A DNA stretch of 64,000 nucleotides from assembly GCF_902806455.1 (NCBI RefSeq), contig NZ_CADCWQ010000001.1, positions 620,001 to 684,000 of the forward strand, in the 5' to 3' direction. The notes beneath the pieces are model-generated. The model searched no databases. It was not told the DNA's origin and was given only the letters and a program-made list of their open reading frames with translations. Positions 49,968-58,637 of this stretch are shown piece after piece; positions within the stretch are counted from its first letter, which is position 1, and each line of letters begins with the position of its first letter. Both the position numbers and the translations under genes were made by a program. The DNA is from Virgibacillus doumboii. Lineage in GTDB: Bacteria; Bacillota; Bacilli; Bacillales; Amphibacillaceae.

Positions 49968-50906
49968 TTGCTTGAAAAATACGGCTTAAAACGTGTGACA
50001 CTTGATTTGCCATTCCGGCTTGACCATGTAAACTGCTTTCTGGCAGAAGGTGAGCACGGCTGGACAGCCATCGATGCAGGCCTGCATAACGAACAGACCG
50101 TTAAACGATGGGAGAAGGAATTGAACGGGAAAAATGTGACCGACATTATCGTGACGCACTACCATCCGGATCATTTCGGATATGTCGGAGGGATACAGGC
50201 GGAACATCATGCCAGAGTTTCCATGTCGGAAATTGATTATGAAGCTGCACTTAACGCATGGAACCGGGATTTTTTGGATGAGCTTTCGCAAAACTATTTG
50301 CTGGCGGGCATTCCTGAAAACTACGCCGAAAAGATGTTGAACAACACCAGGGAGTTTGTCCCGCTCGTGACACCGTACCCGAAAGTGAACCATTTTTTGC
50401 AGGATGGTGAGGTAATCCCGATTGGCAAGTATGACTATGAAGTAATTGCAACACCAGGGCATTCAGACGGTCTGGTCACTTTTTATAATAAGGAAAGAGA
50501 TGTGCTCCTTTCGACAGACCATATTTTGCCGAAAATCACGCCGAATATTTCGTATTGGTTTCACGGCGATCCGAATCCATTGGCACGTTATCTGGAGTCA
50601 CTGGACAAAATTAAAAAACTGGATGCTGATTTCGTTATCCCTTCTCACGGAGAGCCTTTTCATGGAGCAAACAATCGGATTGAGGAGATTAAAGTCCATC
50701 ATGACGACCGGCTGGAGCAGACGTTGGATTCAATCGGCAGCGGAAGTACGGTGTATCAGGTATGTCAAAAATTATTTCGGAAAGAGCTCTCTGTTCATGA
50801 GTTGCGTTTTGCGGTTGGTGAAACGTTGGCCCATTTGGAATATTTGCGGTATGAGGGAGAGTGTAAAAGGGAAGTTCGTGGTGGTGAGTATTGGTATAGT
50901 TTGTGA
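49968..50906 (+). CDS. MBL-fold metallohydrolase
   Basis: 312 residues from TTG (MLEKYGLKRVTLDLPF), with GGGGG about 10 bases upstream; a longer frame begins seven codons before and lacks a site. The metal signature is VTHYHPDHFGYVGG (HxHxDH), with later ligands in ATPGHSDGLVTFYNK and STDHILPKI. A C-terminal helical domain (LFRKELSVHELRFAVGETLA) is like that of YqjP/LACTB2-type hydrolases. The likely substrate is a thioester or lactone. Probably co-transcribed with the esterase gene. Confidence 0.9.
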   Translation: MLEKYGLKRVTLDLPFRLDHVNCFLAEGEHGWTAIDAGLHNEQTVKRWEKELNGKNVTDIIVTHYHPDHFGYVGGIQAEHHARVSMSEIDYEAALNAWNRDFLDELSQNYLLAGIPENYAEKMLNNTREFVPLVTPYPKVNHFLQDGEVIPIGKYDYEVIATPGHSDGLVTFYNKERDVLLSTDHILPKITPNISYWFHGDPNPLARYLESLDKIKKLDADFVIPSHGEPFHGANNRIEEIKVHHDDRLEQTLDSIGSGSTVYQVCQKLFRKELSVHELRFAVGETLAHLEYLRYEGECKREVRGGEYWYSL

Positions 50907-50907
50907 G

Positions 50908-50940
50908 GGTGCCTGTCACCACCCGGGTTTTGTCGAATAA
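50908..50940 (+). repeat. GGTGCCTGTCAC element D5
   Basis: GGTGCCTGTCACCACCCGGG then TTTTGTCGAATAA, beginning two bases after the MBL stop codon. Confidence 0.85.
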
Positions 50941-50950
50941 TATTTGCTGA

Positions 50951-50995
50951 GGCTGCACATTTAGTTGTTTAAACGGACTATTTGTGCAGTTTTTG
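50951..50995 (+). terminator. Terminator of the esterase/MBL unit
   Basis: CTGCACA pairs with TGTGCAG around a 23-base loop that itself contains a TTTAAAC dyad; TTTTTG follows. The same structure recurs at 57581-57630. Confidence 0.75.
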
Positions 50996-51018
50996 TTGGG
51001 GTGGTGCCTTGTTGGAGT

Positions 51019-51050
51019 GGTGCCTGTCACCGCCCGAATTTTGTCGATTA
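51019..51050 (+). repeat. GGTGCCTGTCAC element D6
   Basis: GGTGCCTGTCACCGCCCG then AATTTTGTCGATTAAT; a partial head (GGTGCCTTG) at 51003 precedes it. Confidence 0.8.
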
Positions 51051-51146
51051 ATCGGTGTGGAGATTCGGGCCAAAAGTACTAGGAAAATTGTGGTAACATT
51101 AATAGTTGGAGATGATTATTGAATTTTTCGTTTTGGGGGAGTCTTT

Positions 51147-52562
51147 ATGAATAATTGTAAAACATGTGGTGCGGAGTTAAAACAGGGGCAAAATTTTTGC
51201 GGGGAGTGTGGTGCCGAGGTTAGCTGGCAGCCTGATAAGGGGCCAAAAAAACAGTCCTTTCAATTTAATAGGAAAACACTCATCCTTTCAGGGATTGCTG
51301 CTGCAATCATAGTATTTTTGATTGGCGGTTATATGATTGGGTCATCATTGACCGGTAAAGATAAAGCTGTCAAGGCTTTTACCGATGCATTGGAGAACCA
51401 AGATAAAGCGGCAGTATTGGAATCAATCACCACTGAGGAGTCAGATTGGAAGATTAGTAAAAAGGACATTGAAGGTTTTTTTACATATTTGAAGGAAAAT
51501 CCGGAGACAAAAAAGACGCTTATTGCGAACATTCGTCAGCAATCGGAAACGGATGCAAAGGCTGAGTCTGACAGTGATTTTGAGCTGAGTGGATTGTTTA
51601 CATTAAAGAAGGCCGGAAAAAAGTGGCTACTGTTTGATAATTACAAATTTGCAGTGACTCCATTTCATTTGGAAGCAGAGACAAATTATGAAGGAACAAA
51701 AATTAGTGTTAACGGAGAAGAAGCTGCTGTCAGCAAATCTACCGAGGAGCCGGTGGAGATTGGCCCGCTTTTTCCGGGGACACACACGGTGAAAGCTGTT
51801 TGGCAGGGTGAGTATGCACAGTTGGAAAAAGAAACAACGGTGACCTTGATTGATCAGGAAGAACCTGTGAGCGAAGTCGACTTTGATCTGGATGGCCAAA
51901 TGATTCATCTGGACTCCAATTTCGAGGATGCTGCTGTGTATATTGACGGGGAAAAGACGGATCTTACAGTCGGTGACGTAGATGAACTGGGTCCGTTTTC
52001 GTCGGATAGTGACATTGCCATTCATGCCGAAAAAGCATTTCCATGGGGGACGGTGAAGAGTGATGAGGTGCCTGTATCTGATGGAAGTTACCTTGATTTA
52101 GACATCAGCCCGTTTACCGATGAAATGAAACAAGGCCTTATTGATCAGGTAAATGAATATGCAGTTACCTGGGCTGAGGCCTATAAACAAATGGATGCCT
52201 CGAAGCTAGAAGGATTGGTTACGGACAGTTTTCTGAAAGGTATAGAGGAAGATATCCAGGAAATGAAGGATGATGGCCGGCGCTGGAAAGGAAAGGCTGT
52301 TAAGAACGAAATTGACATGGACAGTTTCAATGTTGGAACAAATGATCAAGGAAAATCCACCGTTGAGATTAATCTGATGATGTATTGGGATTCGACTTAT
52401 TATGATGAGGGAAATAAAGAGAAGGCCGAAACCGAAGAAGATAAAGACCTGCTCGGAATTATTTTGGTTTATGACGAGGAAAAAAAGCAATGGTTCATCA
52501 ATGATGAGGAAGGCATGATGTTTTATATGGCGGGTGAGATGAAGACGTTTGAGCTGGATTAG
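51147..52562 (+). CDS. Zinc-ribbon TcaA/YvbJ-like membrane-anchored protein, second paralogue
   Basis: 471 residues; GGGGGAG before ATG. Zinc ribbon CKTCGAELKQGQNFCGECGA, a short linker, one membrane segment (TLILSGIAAAIIVFLIGGYM, about residues 47-67), then an extracytoplasmic region. That region contains PEGA-like repeats (PLFPGTHTVKAVWQGEYAQL) and a C-terminal NTF2-like domain. The architecture is the same as the protein at 9954-11459 but there is no partner membrane gene. Probable envelope-associated protein; function inferred only from family resemblance. Confidence 0.82.
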   Translation: MNNCKTCGAELKQGQNFCGECGAEVSWQPDKGPKKQSFQFNRKTLILSGIAAAIIVFLIGGYMIGSSLTGKDKAVKAFTDALENQDKAAVLESITTEESDWKISKKDIEGFFTYLKENPETKKTLIANIRQQSETDAKAESDSDFELSGLFTLKKAGKKWLLFDNYKFAVTPFHLEAETNYEGTKISVNGEEAAVSKSTEEPVEIGPLFPGTHTVKAVWQGEYAQLEKETTVTLIDQEEPVSEVDFDLDGQMIHLDSNFEDAAVYIDGEKTDLTVGDVDELGPFSSDSDIAIHAEKAFPWGTVKSDEVPVSDGSYLDLDISPFTDEMKQGLIDQVNEYAVTWAEAYKQMDASKLEGLVTDSFLKGIEEDIQEMKDDGRRWKGKAVKNEIDMDSFNVGTNDQGKSTVEINLMMYWDSTYYDEGNKEKAETEEDKDLLGIILVYDEEKKQWFINDEEGMMFYMAGEMKTFELD

Positions 52563-52575
52563 AGGGACTCCAGGG

Positions 52576-52612
52576 GGTGCCTGTCACCACCCGGGTTTTG
52601 TCGTATTATGTC
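52576..52612 (+). repeat. GGTGCCTGTCAC element D7
   Basis: GGTGCCTGTCACCACCCGGG, TTTTGTCGTATTATGTCGAA, starting 14 bases after the preceding stop codon. Confidence 0.85.
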
Positions 52613-52623
52613 GAAAGTTATGG

Positions 52624-52656
52624 ACTGTCACTGTTATGGTGGCAGTTTTTTTATGT
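52624..52656 (+). terminator. Terminator of the TcaA-like gene
   Basis: ACTGTCAC and GGTGGCAGT arms (with wobble) over a six-base loop, then TTTTTTT. Confidence 0.75.
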
Positions 52657-52748
52657 TAAGCATTTATTTCTATAGTCAATCTTGAAAACCACCTAAAAAA
52701 ACTGTATACAATCCGCAATTAGGAAGAACATAAAAGAAAAGCATAAAG

Positions 52749-52886
52749 GTGGTTATCAGAAAGGCACGGCAAAATAAGTTTTCCCGGAACCAGCGAAGGG
52801 TTGCTCAACAAGTAAAATATGCGCAAAATGATATGCAGGTCAGGCAAACATATAAAGCCGCTTTAAAGTCCGAACGGGAACACTAA
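52749..52886 (+). CDS. Small basic protein (45 residues)
   Basis: GTG start; the protein begins MVIRKARQNKFSRNQRRVAQ and ends YKAALKSEREH. It is rich in Arg, Lys and Gln with one amphipathic helix. The ribosome site is weak (AAGAAAAG), which is the main doubt. A strong terminator 27 bases after the stop and a well-kept reading frame support it. I know no family. Confidence 0.45.
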   Translation: MVIRKARQNKFSRNQRRVAQQVKYAQNDMQVRQTYKAALKSEREH

Positions 52887-52910
52887 GTGCATTGAAATAA
52901 GAAATGCCAA

Positions 52911-52948
52911 ACCCCCTCACCAAAGTATTAAGTGAGGGGTTTTGTTTA
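52911..52948 (+). terminator. Strong terminator after the 45-residue protein gene
   Basis: CCCCTCAC and GTGAGGGG pair over 11 bases, followed by TTTTGTTTATT. Confidence 0.88.
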
Positions 52949-53193
52949 TTGTTATGTGAGATGCTATACATGGATGGGTGCCATCACCAAAGCTATTTAT
53001 ATAGTACTTGTACTCCCAATGTATAATTGCTTGTTCGTTGGTTGGACGTAAGTATATTCTTTATATTTTTGGGAAGATTGTAGTTTATGTGTATTGGTAA
53101 ACTCTTTGCAAATATAACTTGAACCTTGCCGTGGGAGTTAATGAAGATTGTGGGACGGGCCCTGTCTCTGCGTCCTGAAATAGGAGGATTTGG

Positions 53194-53595
53194 ATGTTTT
53201 CTTTTCGAGGTGATGCACATAAATTATTTCTGATTTTAAAGAATGAAAAGGATATCAATTTCAATAAGGATATTAGGGAAGCTGCTGAAATAAAATCTTT
53301 TTATAAATCCCTTGAAAGTGAAACACTTCGATTAATTTATTACCGAATGGTGAAGGAACAAAATGGAACAGGTATCATTCCAATTTATGTCACGGCTATT
53401 CCCTGGCTATTATTTCTATTCTCAGACAAGGTTCAGGAACTTTTGTTTAAGAATGGTATTCTGGTTTGGCTGATTTTTATTACGATATATCTGATGCTGT
53501 TAACGGTGAGCTCCTTTTTTCATTTTAAAGAAAAAGCATGGTCCGCGTTACATATTGAGATAATTAAAGATGTTTTGGAAGAGAGGGATGGGTAG
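53194..53595 (+). CDS. Small membrane protein of unknown function
   Basis: 133 residues, TAGGAGG before ATG. The N-terminal 55 residues are charged and helical (NFNKDIREAAEIKSFYKSLE). Two membrane segments follow (IIPIYVTAIPWLLFLF and ILVWLIFITIYLMLLTVSSF), and a short cytoplasmic tail ends VLEERDG. No recognised domain. It stands alone, with a repeat element after it. Confidence 0.65.
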   Translation: MFSFRGDAHKLFLILKNEKDINFNKDIREAAEIKSFYKSLESETLRLIYYRMVKEQNGTGIIPIYVTAIPWLLFLFSDKVQELLFKNGILVWLIFITIYLMLLTVSSFFHFKEKAWSALHIEIIKDVLEERDG

Positions 53596-53622
53596 ATAGG
53601 AGGGTGTCTGTGGAAAGGTGCA

Positions 53623-53656
53623 GGTGCCTGTCACTTCCCGGATTTTGTCGAATAAA
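53623..53656 (+). repeat. GGTGCCTGTCAC element D8
   Basis: GGTGCCTGTCACTTCCCGGA then TTTTGTCGAATAAAAT, preceded by a partial head GGTGTCTGT at 53603. Confidence 0.85.
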
Positions 53657-53703
53657 ATGGGAAAGGGATTCACCTTTGATGTCAGCTTTTTAGCACTCCA
53701 AAT

Positions 53704-53744
53704 AAAAAGACCAACTTATATATCATTTTAAGGTGGTCTTTATG
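53704..53744. terminator. Terminator between convergent membrane-protein and HD-GYP genes
   Basis: AAAAGACCAACTT pairs with AAGGTGGTCTTT; on the minus strand it runs into TTTTTATTT, five bases after the HD-GYP stop. Confidence 0.8.
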
Positions 53745-53748
53745 CTAA

Positions 53749-54393
53749 TTATAAAATATCTGCCGGATTTTCTATTTCTTTATATATTTTTTCCATGAAT
53801 GTTGAATTATAGGTATCATACCAGGAATCAGGAATTTCTAATTCAATCAACAATTGAATAAAAGTTTCTACCAAATTACCATCAAACTGAATCCAGGAAC
53901 ATCTTCTTAATTCTTCAAATGCCTCATGATAGGACATTTTGGTTAGCTTGTAGTTCCGTATATCATAAGTCATCGTATCGAAAGAATCGCATATTCGAAT
54001 AATTCGGCCTTGGACAGAAATTTGTTCGTCCATCAATCGGCGTGGGTATCCGGTTCCTTTCCAATCTTCATGATGATCCCTGATGAATTCTGCAGCACGA
54101 GTTCTTCCAAGCTCTTTTCGAATAATGGTATTTCCAATGTGGGAATGACTTTCAACAATCGTTTTTTCCATGGTAGTCAGCTTACCTGGTTTTAATAAAA
54201 TTTCTTTTGCAATACCTATTTTGCCTATGTCATGCAAAAATGCTGCAACCCTTAAATCATCATCATAACAACCGATTTTTTTGGCCAGGATTGATGATAA
54301 ATACATAACACGTAAAGAGTGATGTCTAAACATTTGTAATACTTCATTGTCCTGAGCAATATTCTCAAAAAGGGATTCTGGAGTGCGTTTCAT
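53749..54393 (-). CDS. HD-GYP domain phosphodiesterase, stand-alone
   Basis: 214 residues, AGGAGGAG before ATG. RHHSLRVMYLSSILAKKIGC, then AAFLHDIGKIGIAKEILLKP carry the first metal His-Asp; VESHSHIGNTIIRKELGR and FIRDHHEDWKGTGYPRRL follow, with the GYP motif present as GTGYP. The family hydrolyses cyclic dinucleotides (often c-di-GMP) or related signals. No receiver or sensor domain is attached, so input must come from a partner or expression level. Single gene. Confidence 0.9.
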   Translation of the reverse strand: MKRTPESLFENIAQDNEVLQMFRHHSLRVMYLSSILAKKIGCYDDDLRVAAFLHDIGKIGIAKEILLKPGKLTTMEKTIVESHSHIGNTIIRKELGRTRAAEFIRDHHEDWKGTGYPRRLMDEQISVQGRIIRICDSFDTMTYDIRNYKLTKMSYHEAFEELRRCSWIQFDGNLVETFIQLLIELEIPDSWYDTYNSTFMEKIYKEIENPADIL

Positions 54394-54459
54394 ACTATTT
54401 CTCCTCCTGCAATCTTTTTATTAGGTTGGATTATATCAGAGTTTAGTGAAATTTGGTAG

Positions 54460-54488
54460 GGTGCCTGTCACCACCCGAGTTTTGTCGA
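54460..54488 (+). repeat. GGTGCCTGTCAC element D9
   Basis: GGTGCCTGTCACCACCCGAG then TTTTGTCGAAAA, in the divergent region between the HD-GYP and acyl-CoA ligase genes. Confidence 0.85.
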
Positions 54489-54579
54489 AAATCCTCATCG
54501 GCAAAATTTCCAAATTTTATCAAGTTCCTGGACTGAGATTCATATTATTTAATAATTTTAAAAATTTAGTCCTTTCCCC

Positions 54580-54625
54580 TTGTAAGTCAAAAGTCGGTAA
54601 TATATCATTGTTGTAAGCGCTAACA
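54580..54625 (+). promoter_or_regulatory. Promoter plus perfect cre site for the acyl-CoA ligase gene
   Basis: TTGTAA (54580-54585), 17 bases, TATCAT (54603-54608), then TTGTAAGCGCTAACAA at 54610-54625, which contains a full match to the CcpA consensus. The site covers the likely transcription start, a position where CcpA represses. Confidence 0.75.
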
Positions 54626-54682
54626 ATGACAAACTCATTTGAAAGGTTAGAACATATTCAAAATAAAAAGGAGTTGGTTCAA

Positions 54683-56275
54683 TTGTTTTCTGCATTAACA
54701 CCATTGGACTGGAAGCGAAGGGCAGTGAAATACTACCCAGAAAAAACTGCTGTAATTGATGGTGAAAAAGAGTTTACGTATAAGGAATTTGGCAAGCGGA
54801 CAGACCGGCTTTCTGTAGCCCTGAATGAGGCGGGTATACGGGAGGGTGATCACGTTGCAGTGATGCTTCCGAATACACATTATATGCTGGAGTGCTTTTA
54901 TGGAATTTGCCAGATTGGTGCTGCAATGGTTCCGTTAAATTATCGTCTGCAGGCGGGGGATTTGGAGTACATCATTAATCACAGTGATGCGAAAATGCTG
55001 ATTGTTGATGAGGAGTTCACTGGTCCGATTGAGGAGATCGTGGATAGCCTTTCATTGGAACAGATTGTTGTTGTATCGGTTCCGGGACAGTCGACGTCGT
55101 TAAATGGTGTGGATTATGAAGCTTTTCTTCAACATACTCCGGAAGATAAAAAACCTCCGGAAGTTGAAATAGACGAAAATCAACTGCTGACTATAAATTA
55201 TACAAGCGGAACGACATCAAAGCCAAAAGGGGTGATGTTGACCCATCGAGGTAATTATATCAATGCGGCAAACTTTATGTTTCACCTTGGTGTTAGTCAT
55301 GATGATGTTTATCTTCATACATTGCCGATGTTTCATGCGAATGGATGGGGTGGAGTTTGGGCCATTACGGCGACAGGAGGTACCCATGTATGCCTGCGCA
55401 AGGTAGACCCGCCGCTGATACTTGATTTATTTGAAAGTAAAAAAATCTCACTGTTGTGTGGTGCCCCAACAGTCGTTAATATGCTTATCAATGATGAGAA
55501 AGCCAAAGAAACAAATATCAAGACGAGCCCGCGTATGGCAACAGCAGGTGCACCACCGGCGGCTGCTCTGATTAATAATGCCCAGCAAATCCTGGGCCTG
55601 AATATGATTCATGTATATGGACTGACAGAAACTTCCCCATTTATTTTGTATTGTGAGTGGAAAAAAGAGTTCGATTCAAAAACAGCCGATGAACAGGCAA
55701 CAATAAAGGCCAGACAAGGAATTGAGTTAGCTTTTAACGGGGAAACCAAAGTCATTCATCCGGATGGTGAAGAAGTCGCCTGGGATGGTGAAGAGCTAGG
55801 CGAAATTATTACCCGTGGAAATGTTGTGATGGAAGGGTATTACAAAGATGAAGAAAAGACTGCAGCTGCAATTAAGGATGGATGGTTTTATACCGGTGAT
55901 CTGGCAGTTACTTATCCGGACGGGTTTATTGAAATCAGAGACCGTGCCAAGGATTTAATTATTTCCGGCGGTGAAAACATTTCCTCGACAGAAGTTGAAG
56001 GTGTGTTATTTAAGCATCCGGATATAATGGAAGCAGCTGTTATTGCAATTCCGGATGAAAAATGGGGAGAGGTTCCCAAGGCAGTTGTTGTGCTGCATCC
56101 AAATACGAATGTTACCGGGGAAGATATAATAGCATACTGCCGGGATAATATGGCGCACTTTAAAGCACCAAAGGCAGTAGAATTCGTGGAGGCTTTACCA
56201 AAAACAGCGACAGGAAAAATGCAAAAATATCGCTTGAGAGAGATGCACTGGGAAGGGCCGAAGAAAGTGAACTAG
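54683..56275 (+). CDS. Fatty-acyl-CoA ligase (AMP-forming)
   Basis: 530 residues from TTG (MFSALTPLDWKRRA), chosen because AAGGAG is nine bases upstream; an ATG 57 bases earlier has no ribosome site and lies beside the cre at the presumed transcript start. ANL superfamily motifs: LLTINYTSGTTSKPKGVMLT (AMP loop), HVYGLTETSP, GWFYTGDLAVTYPDGFIEIR and the acetylating lysine region KTATGKMQKYRL. It resembles medium/long-chain acyl-CoA synthetases of Bacillus (YngI/LcfB type). A family III CoA transferase gene follows, so both may serve catabolism of a branched or unusual acid under glucose control. Confidence 0.9.
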   Translation: MFSALTPLDWKRRAVKYYPEKTAVIDGEKEFTYKEFGKRTDRLSVALNEAGIREGDHVAVMLPNTHYMLECFYGICQIGAAMVPLNYRLQAGDLEYIINHSDAKMLIVDEEFTGPIEEIVDSLSLEQIVVVSVPGQSTSLNGVDYEAFLQHTPEDKKPPEVEIDENQLLTINYTSGTTSKPKGVMLTHRGNYINAANFMFHLGVSHDDVYLHTLPMFHANGWGGVWAITATGGTHVCLRKVDPPLILDLFESKKISLLCGAPTVVNMLINDEKAKETNIKTSPRMATAGAPPAAALINNAQQILGLNMIHVYGLTETSPFILYCEWKKEFDSKTADEQATIKARQGIELAFNGETKVIHPDGEEVAWDGEELGEIITRGNVVMEGYYKDEEKTAAAIKDGWFYTGDLAVTYPDGFIEIRDRAKDLIISGGENISSTEVEGVLFKHPDIMEAAVIAIPDEKWGEVPKAVVVLHPNTNVTGEDIIAYCRDNMAHFKAPKAVEFVEALPKTATGKMQKYRLREMHWEGPKKVN

Positions 56276-56303
56276 GGGTTTGGGAGGTGGCAGAAGGTTT
56301 AGC

Positions 56304-56336
56304 GGTGCCTGTCACCACCCGAATTTTGTCGAATAC
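56304..56336 (+). repeat. GGTGCCTGTCAC element D10
   Basis: GGTGCCTGTCACCACCCGAA then TTTTGTCGAATAC, 29 bases after the ligase stop; it lies between two genes that may form one unit. Confidence 0.85.
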
Positions 56337-56390
56337 TATTCCCGGGGAGTTGTCCGATGCTCTCCGGGTTTTGCTGAATTAAAAGGGGGG

Positions 56391-57515
56391 ATGGATTTGC
56401 CGCTGCAATCAATTCGTGTTCTTGATTTAACCCGTTTGTTGCCGGGTCCTTACTGTACTATGCTGCTGGCGGATTTCGGCGCGGAGGTTATTAAAATTGA
56501 AGATCCAAATACCGGTGATTACGCAAGAATCTATGAACCGAAGCTTGACGAGGACAGCGCTCTTTTCCATTCGCTCAACCGGAACAAAAAAAGTGTCAGT
56601 ATAAATTTGAAATCTAAAGAAGGAAAGGAAGACTTTCTTCGCTTGGCTGAAAGTGCCGATGTGGTTGTTGAATCGTTTCGTCCGGGTGTGATGGAGCGGC
56701 TTGGCCTGGGTTACGAGACTTTGAAAAACATAAACCTCGGACTTATTTATTGTGCTGTTACAGGTTACGGACAAACCGGACCATATGCAAACAGACCTGG
56801 CCATGATATCAATTATCTGAGTTATGCGGGATTGCTGAATTTAATGGGTGAAAAGAAAAGTAGTCCGGTAATTCCGGCAACACAAATTGCTGATATCGGC
56901 GGGGGTGCATTCCCGGCTGCAGTGGGCATCTTGCTTGCTTTGTTCGAAAGAGAAAAATCCGGAGAGGGGCAATTTGTTGATGTTTCCATGATGGATGGAG
57001 TTGTTTCCTGGTTGCAAACCGTTCTTCCTGGTTACTTATCAGCCAATGCTGTTCCAAAACGTGGTGAGCAAATGCTTGATGGCGGAAGGGCATGCTATGC
57101 AATCTATGAAACGAAAGATGCACGCTATCTATCTGTGGGTGCTTTGGAACCAAAGTTTTGGGCGAAATTTTGCAGTGTTATAGAAAGAGATGATTTTATC
57201 CCGTTGCTCGAAGCGCCATTACAAGAACAATATCGCCTGAAATATGAAATCCAAACAATTATATCCGGAAAAACACTATCAGAATGGCTCGAATTATTTT
57301 CTGATATAGAAGCTTGTGTGTCACCGGTATTAAATTTTGAAGAGGTTATTAAGGATCCACAGGTTTTAGCGCGTGAGATGATTAAAACTGTGAATCATTC
57401 AACAATGGGTCCGCTAAAACAAATTGGAACCCCCATCAAATTATCCAGAACTCCCGGTGAAATTCGCAGAGAGGCTCCGAAATTGGGAGAGAGTACTGAT
57501 GATTTGTTGGGGTAG
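56391..57515 (+). CDS. CaiB/BaiF family (family III) CoA transferase, alpha-methylacyl-CoA racemase-like
   Basis: 374 residues from ATG; AAAAGGGGGG is directly adjacent, so the TTG two codons on (MPLQSIRVLDL) may be the real start. RVLDLTRLLPGPYCTMLLAD, FGAEVIKIEDPNTGDYAR and YGQTGPYANRPGHDINYLSY match the family; the Asp in GHDINY and the preceding His region correspond to the racemase/CoA-transferase active site. The C-terminal lobe includes MLDGGRACYAIYETKDARYL. The sequence is closer in feel to alpha-methylacyl-CoA racemases than to carnitine CoA transferase CaiB. It follows the acyl-CoA ligase. Confidence 0.87.
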   Translation: MDLPLQSIRVLDLTRLLPGPYCTMLLADFGAEVIKIEDPNTGDYARIYEPKLDEDSALFHSLNRNKKSVSINLKSKEGKEDFLRLAESADVVVESFRPGVMERLGLGYETLKNINLGLIYCAVTGYGQTGPYANRPGHDINYLSYAGLLNLMGEKKSSPVIPATQIADIGGGAFPAAVGILLALFEREKSGEGQFVDVSMMDGVVSWLQTVLPGYLSANAVPKRGEQMLDGGRACYAIYETKDARYLSVGALEPKFWAKFCSVIERDDFIPLLEAPLQEQYRLKYEIQTIISGKTLSEWLELFSDIEACVSPVLNFEEVIKDPQVLAREMIKTVNHSTMGPLKQIGTPIKLSRTPGEIRREAPKLGESTDDLLG

Positions 57516-57527
57516 AAGGTTGTTTTA

Positions 57528-57571
57528 GGTGCCTGTCACTTCCCGAAAACACTCGAATTTTGTCGAATAAA
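57528..57571 (+). repeat. GGTGCCTGTCAC element D11
   Basis: GGTGCCTGTCACTTCCCGAA, an extra AACACTCG, then AATTTTGTCGAATAAA, 13 bases after the CoA transferase stop. Confidence 0.85.
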
Positions 57572-57580
57572 ATTTACAGA

Positions 57581-57630
57581 AACTGCACATTTAGTTTTTT
57601 AAACTGACTATTGTGCAGTTTTTGCTTTTT
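57581..57630 (+). terminator. Terminator after the CoA transferase gene
   Basis: ACTGCACA and TGTGCAGT arms with a loop containing TTTTTTAAA, then TTTTTGCTTTTT. Homologous to 50951-50995, so it may travel with the repeat element before it. Confidence 0.78.
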
Positions 57631-57778
57631 ACTTGAATTATGGGTGCTTAAAATAGATTTTTAAACATGAATATGTCATTTAAACTTGATTTCCGCTCAT
57701 CACTGCTCGATTGTCCTTTGTAAAGGATTAGGATATTGTTATAGTAACTATCTTGTTTTGAAGGGAGTGATTAGGCAA

Positions 57779-58333
57779 ATGGGAAGGAAAAGGCGAATGT
57801 GGATTCCGGATTACTATTACCATGTTGTTTGCCGGGGTAACCGCCGGGATGCCCTTTTTAAAGATGACGGTGATTTTAAAACATTCCTCTTCATACTTCA
57901 GACGGTTAACAAGAAAACCCCTTTTGAACTGTCCTCTTATTGTTTGATGACCAACCACTATCACCTGCAAATGCGCTCCAGGGAACAACCGATTTCTAAA
58001 GTGATGTCCCTCTTAAATAAGCGATATGCCGATTACTACAATACAAAGAACGGTCTTACTGGTCACGTATTTGAGAAACGATATTTTGATAAGATCATAA
58101 ATACTGAACTAAGCATGCTTGAGGTCAGTCGTTATATCCATTTGAATCCGTTTGCTGCAGGCATGGTGACAAGACCGGAAGATTATCGATGGAGCAGCTA
58201 CCGCTATTACTTGCACACTTCCAGGGCTCCTATGCTGAACATGGAAGTTGTACTTGGGTGTTTTTCTGGTAATGGGGAAGAGAAACGGAGGAAGTATAGG
58301 GAGTATGTAGTAGAAGAAATGAAGGTGAAATGA
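57779..58333 (+). CDS. REP-associated tyrosine transposase (RAYT, Y1 family)
   Basis: 184 residues from ATG (MGRKRRMWIPDYYYHVVCRG); AAGGGAG lies 12 bases upstream, and an in-frame GTG four codons earlier is too near it. It is an IS200/IS605-like Y1 nuclease: CLMTNHYHLQMRS holds the HUH metal pair, and LLNKRYADYYNTKNGLTGHV holds the candidate nucleophile tyrosine. FEKRYFDKIINTELSMLEVS and SRYIHLNPFAAGMV are typical RAYT segments. No insertion-sequence ends flank it, as expected of a domesticated RAYT. Twelve copies of a short hairpin repeat lie within 23 kb, mostly upstream. Confidence 0.9.
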   Translation: MGRKRRMWIPDYYYHVVCRGNRRDALFKDDGDFKTFLFILQTVNKKTPFELSSYCLMTNHYHLQMRSREQPISKVMSLLNKRYADYYNTKNGLTGHVFEKRYFDKIINTELSMLEVSRYIHLNPFAAGMVTRPEDYRWSSYRYYLHTSRAPMLNMEVVLGCFSGNGEEKRRKYREYVVEEMKVK

Positions 58334-58494
58334 ATTATATATATGTAATCGGCACCTGGAAGGAGATTGGGAATTGAATCCGGAGGCAAAAAGAAATTGG
58401 ACTTTTTGAACTTATTGACACTAACAGGTCAAACGCTGTAATTAAAATACATTAAAAGTTCGTGGTTTCTAGTTACGTTTATCATGACGCGATC

Positions 58495-58523
58495 CGAAAA
58501 ACAACCTTTGTGGTTGTTTTTCG
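58495..58523. terminator. Terminator-like hairpin 160 bases after the RAYT gene
   Basis: CGAAAAACAACC pairs with GGTTGTTTTTCG over five bases. 58334-58718 holds this, the palindrome at 58611 and no gene that I can support. Confidence 0.75.
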
Positions 58524-58610
58524 TTTACCTACATGTTTTTATGGTAATAACATATACTAAAAATTACATTACGTAATCCACAGCAATAAAGCTGTGTCTG
58601 TAATGACGCA

Positions 58611-58637
58611 GGAGGCCTATGCAATGCATAGGCCTCC
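58611..58637. other. Near-perfect 27-base palindrome
   Basis: GGAGGCCTATGCA, one A, then its exact reverse complement. A smaller CACAGC/GCTGTG hairpin lies 15 bases before it (58580-58596). No T-run follows. It could be part of a structured RNA or a mobile-element end. Confidence 0.65.

Noticed and set aside
56391-57515. Carnitine CoA-transferase (caiB) paired with a caiC-type ligase
   Set aside because: The transferase reads closer to alpha-methylacyl-CoA racemase, the locus is 20 kb from the carnitine genes, and no crotonobetaine reductase or hydratase is present.
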